Assembly: GCA_019918135.1 (NCBI GenBank)
Contig: WBZZ01000771.1
Coordinates: forward strand, 64,168-128,167
DNA: 64,000 bases
DNA from: Paulinella micropora
Taxonomy: Eukaryota > Cercozoa > Imbricatea > Euglyphida > Paulinellidae
Direction: 5' to 3'
Position numbers and translations under genes: made by a program
Part shown: positions 63,701-64,000 of the stretch, one piece after another
Layout: every line of letters starts with the position of its first letter
Position numbering within the stretch: position 1 is the stretch's first letter
Notes under the pieces: model-generated
Database searches by the model: none
What the model saw: the letters and a program-made list of their open reading frames with translations, nothing else
What the model was told of the DNA's origin: nothing

Positions 63701-64000
63701 GAAGAAATTACGCCCAATCATGTTTATTAGTAGGAAGTTGTGTGCGGCGGAGAGAAACTATTGCACAAGGCAAAGAGAGGCGTTGGCGGTAGTATGGGCC
63801 CTCAAGAGGCTCAGAGAGTATTTGTGGGGAGGACCTCAATTTACTGTCAGAACTGATCATCATAACCTGTTATGGTTGATGAATCATGAACAGACGGGAC
63901 GGCTGGCGCGGTGGCAAGCGTTCTTGTCTTGTTTCGATTTTACAATGGTCCATCTACCGGGAAAGCGAAATGTGGTCGCTGATAGCCTCTCTAGGCTAGA
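60714..64000 (+). CDS. Gypsy D pol, 5' part (continues beyond window)
   Basis: Opens directly after gag in the same frame and stays open to the window end, the layout expected of elements that make Gag-Pol by stop read-through. Parts: a linker, a protease-like domain (NDTMANINIVG near 61280, YHGSILLSYDQL near 61490), a conserved PIPVPSRKQ block near 62190, RT (VPKPGGEWRLTVNYAR near 62820, FCYIDDIIVYSN near 63190), connection, and RNase H (VVDTDASKFAIGAV near 63650, VRTDHHNLLWLM near 63850, VADSLSRL at the end). The integrase is outside the window. Confidence 0.9.
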   Translation, partial: MEGEEERKEKTVKFNPKVTVLSNAVVQTGPTLPLCENKDVGTQRLQPQGSLIPVHTVRLPMITDANRKARLAMEARRPMADVSPRPSKQPRTDSMSTVAAGGEQKDNVCTQVPQDNVAQIVNAPVPQNNKNVNEVKQEEKKEELKNLETRLQNLERKVLVLAANIHRPDALCYTELYCETLKTILKVGNDTMANINIVGRKFLNRYRDWADGNMKKSTGTLKGVSSRTDITGIITLTFKLKSARVYRMDLYVVPGYHGSILLSYDQLATMGAVIDCAARRVIYGVKRGEENDIDPFNATDSYEAYELSLATDHKKMAIAHEALEVYVHPHVVRPDELSWTDNWESQVCTVTVPTCHWDKKSIDDLIEKRKEEIICVAQRSPSLARFAEGVGTDVHITNGYCFHAKVGEEKREAFVPRRTGRIPDTPPETIKSFITDFWGDEPTWPRSLSEVKKCLRTLFENNKPYTIILPYNEKAIWAQEIRDRLIDHPIPVPSRKQQLVVACRMGTREQSSAYKRKLRDLDKLKLIPQAFTCFDGFYTRKAPLQYARLIDMLVELGKDDEPDTVTYEKTGLDDVSEEDLGLEEDREPLKQHKQMSDEDFQEAARKILEEGVGTEKEKELLKAKLEANKEIFDPPHAGGVKPEDFTAVIYKIPGAEPSPAPRRANLSIHEAKIAEELARQLLNEDFIERSTSPIVSQPRIVPKPGGEWRLTVNYARVNKVLEEERNPLPTLEEGRRVLRNAKFYSVIDLKNGFWQIPLEEKSRWLTAFVVGMEIYQWKVLPMGLKQAPGLFQKAMQKMLSSQYDDLSDGGFMRRRGQKAGEYAFCYIDDIIVYSNTMEEHIDHLSDIFRRIGAFGLKCNLKKCQLAKTSVTYLGYEISHNRVSISKEKREEIMNRPIPKNRTELHSFLAMAQYYSQFIPDWGATRAKVEKMIDFGDFEKWDEEALQAFHALKDLIYKDPKDGGLVLTMPDFTKQFVVDTDASKFAIGAVLQQEDEEKKLRPIMFISRKLCAAERNYCTRQREALAVVWALKRLREYLWGGPQFTVRTDHHNLLWLMNHEQTGRLARWQAFLSCFDFTMVHLPGKRNVVADSLSRL

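Overview
The window is eukaryotic and repeat-dominated. It holds two intact copies of translation elongation factor 1-alpha, LTR retrotransposons of the copia and gypsy types, a LINE, tRNA-derived SINEs, a MITE, and genes with short GT-AG introns. Nothing fixes the species. The EF-1alpha is a normal eukaryotic one with an unusual lysine/glycine tail. The LINE architecture (RNase H in front of the reverse transcriptase, restriction-like nuclease behind it) recalls Utopia elements described from oomycetes and other protists. A protist with a large genome is the best guess.

Layout. 1-4507: decayed copia element (+), followed by its probable 3' LTR. 4881-12408: gypsy element A (-). 12409-14720: AT-rich spacer. 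14854-19199: two EF-1alpha genes head to head, identical in coding sequence, around a 1.45 kb divergent promoter region. 19260-20900: AT-rich spacer with a 285 bp MITE. 21321-24797: gypsy fragment B (-), abutting gypsy fragment C (+, 24798-26125). 27492-43478: two copies of one copia family (-) separated by a 6 kb LINE (+). 43483-64000: gypsy element D (+), continuing past the window end and split inside gag by a 13.5 kb DNA element (44693-58197).

The 13.5 kb element is the most interesting object. It has about 355 bp terminal inverted repeats ending in AACTAAACATTCGAC and carries two divergently oriented multi-exon genes. The leftward gene reads in frame through seven exons and six GT-AG introns to a protein of about 1217 residues: an N-terminal SET-like domain, a cysteine-rich region, an RNase-H-fold transposase-like core (D, WDGAGDN, GHGHDGDD), a SAP-like DNA-binding motif, an acidic/serine stretch and an RG-rich tail. 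The rightward gene reads through at least eleven exons to a lysine/glutamate-rich coiled-coil protein with an AT-hook-like motif and a C-terminal conserved block. Between them lie four tandem copies of a 335 bp unit, each able to form a nested hairpin. SINE copies with (ATT)n tails have landed in and between the genes and swollen one intron to 2.6 kb. A SET methyltransferase-like domain joined to a transposase core in a mobile element would be independent of the SETMAR fusion of primates.

Retroelements are treated as fossils: family, extent, parts and nesting are given, not their individual lesions. Gene models for the DNA element rest on splice-site reading and phase agreement only.
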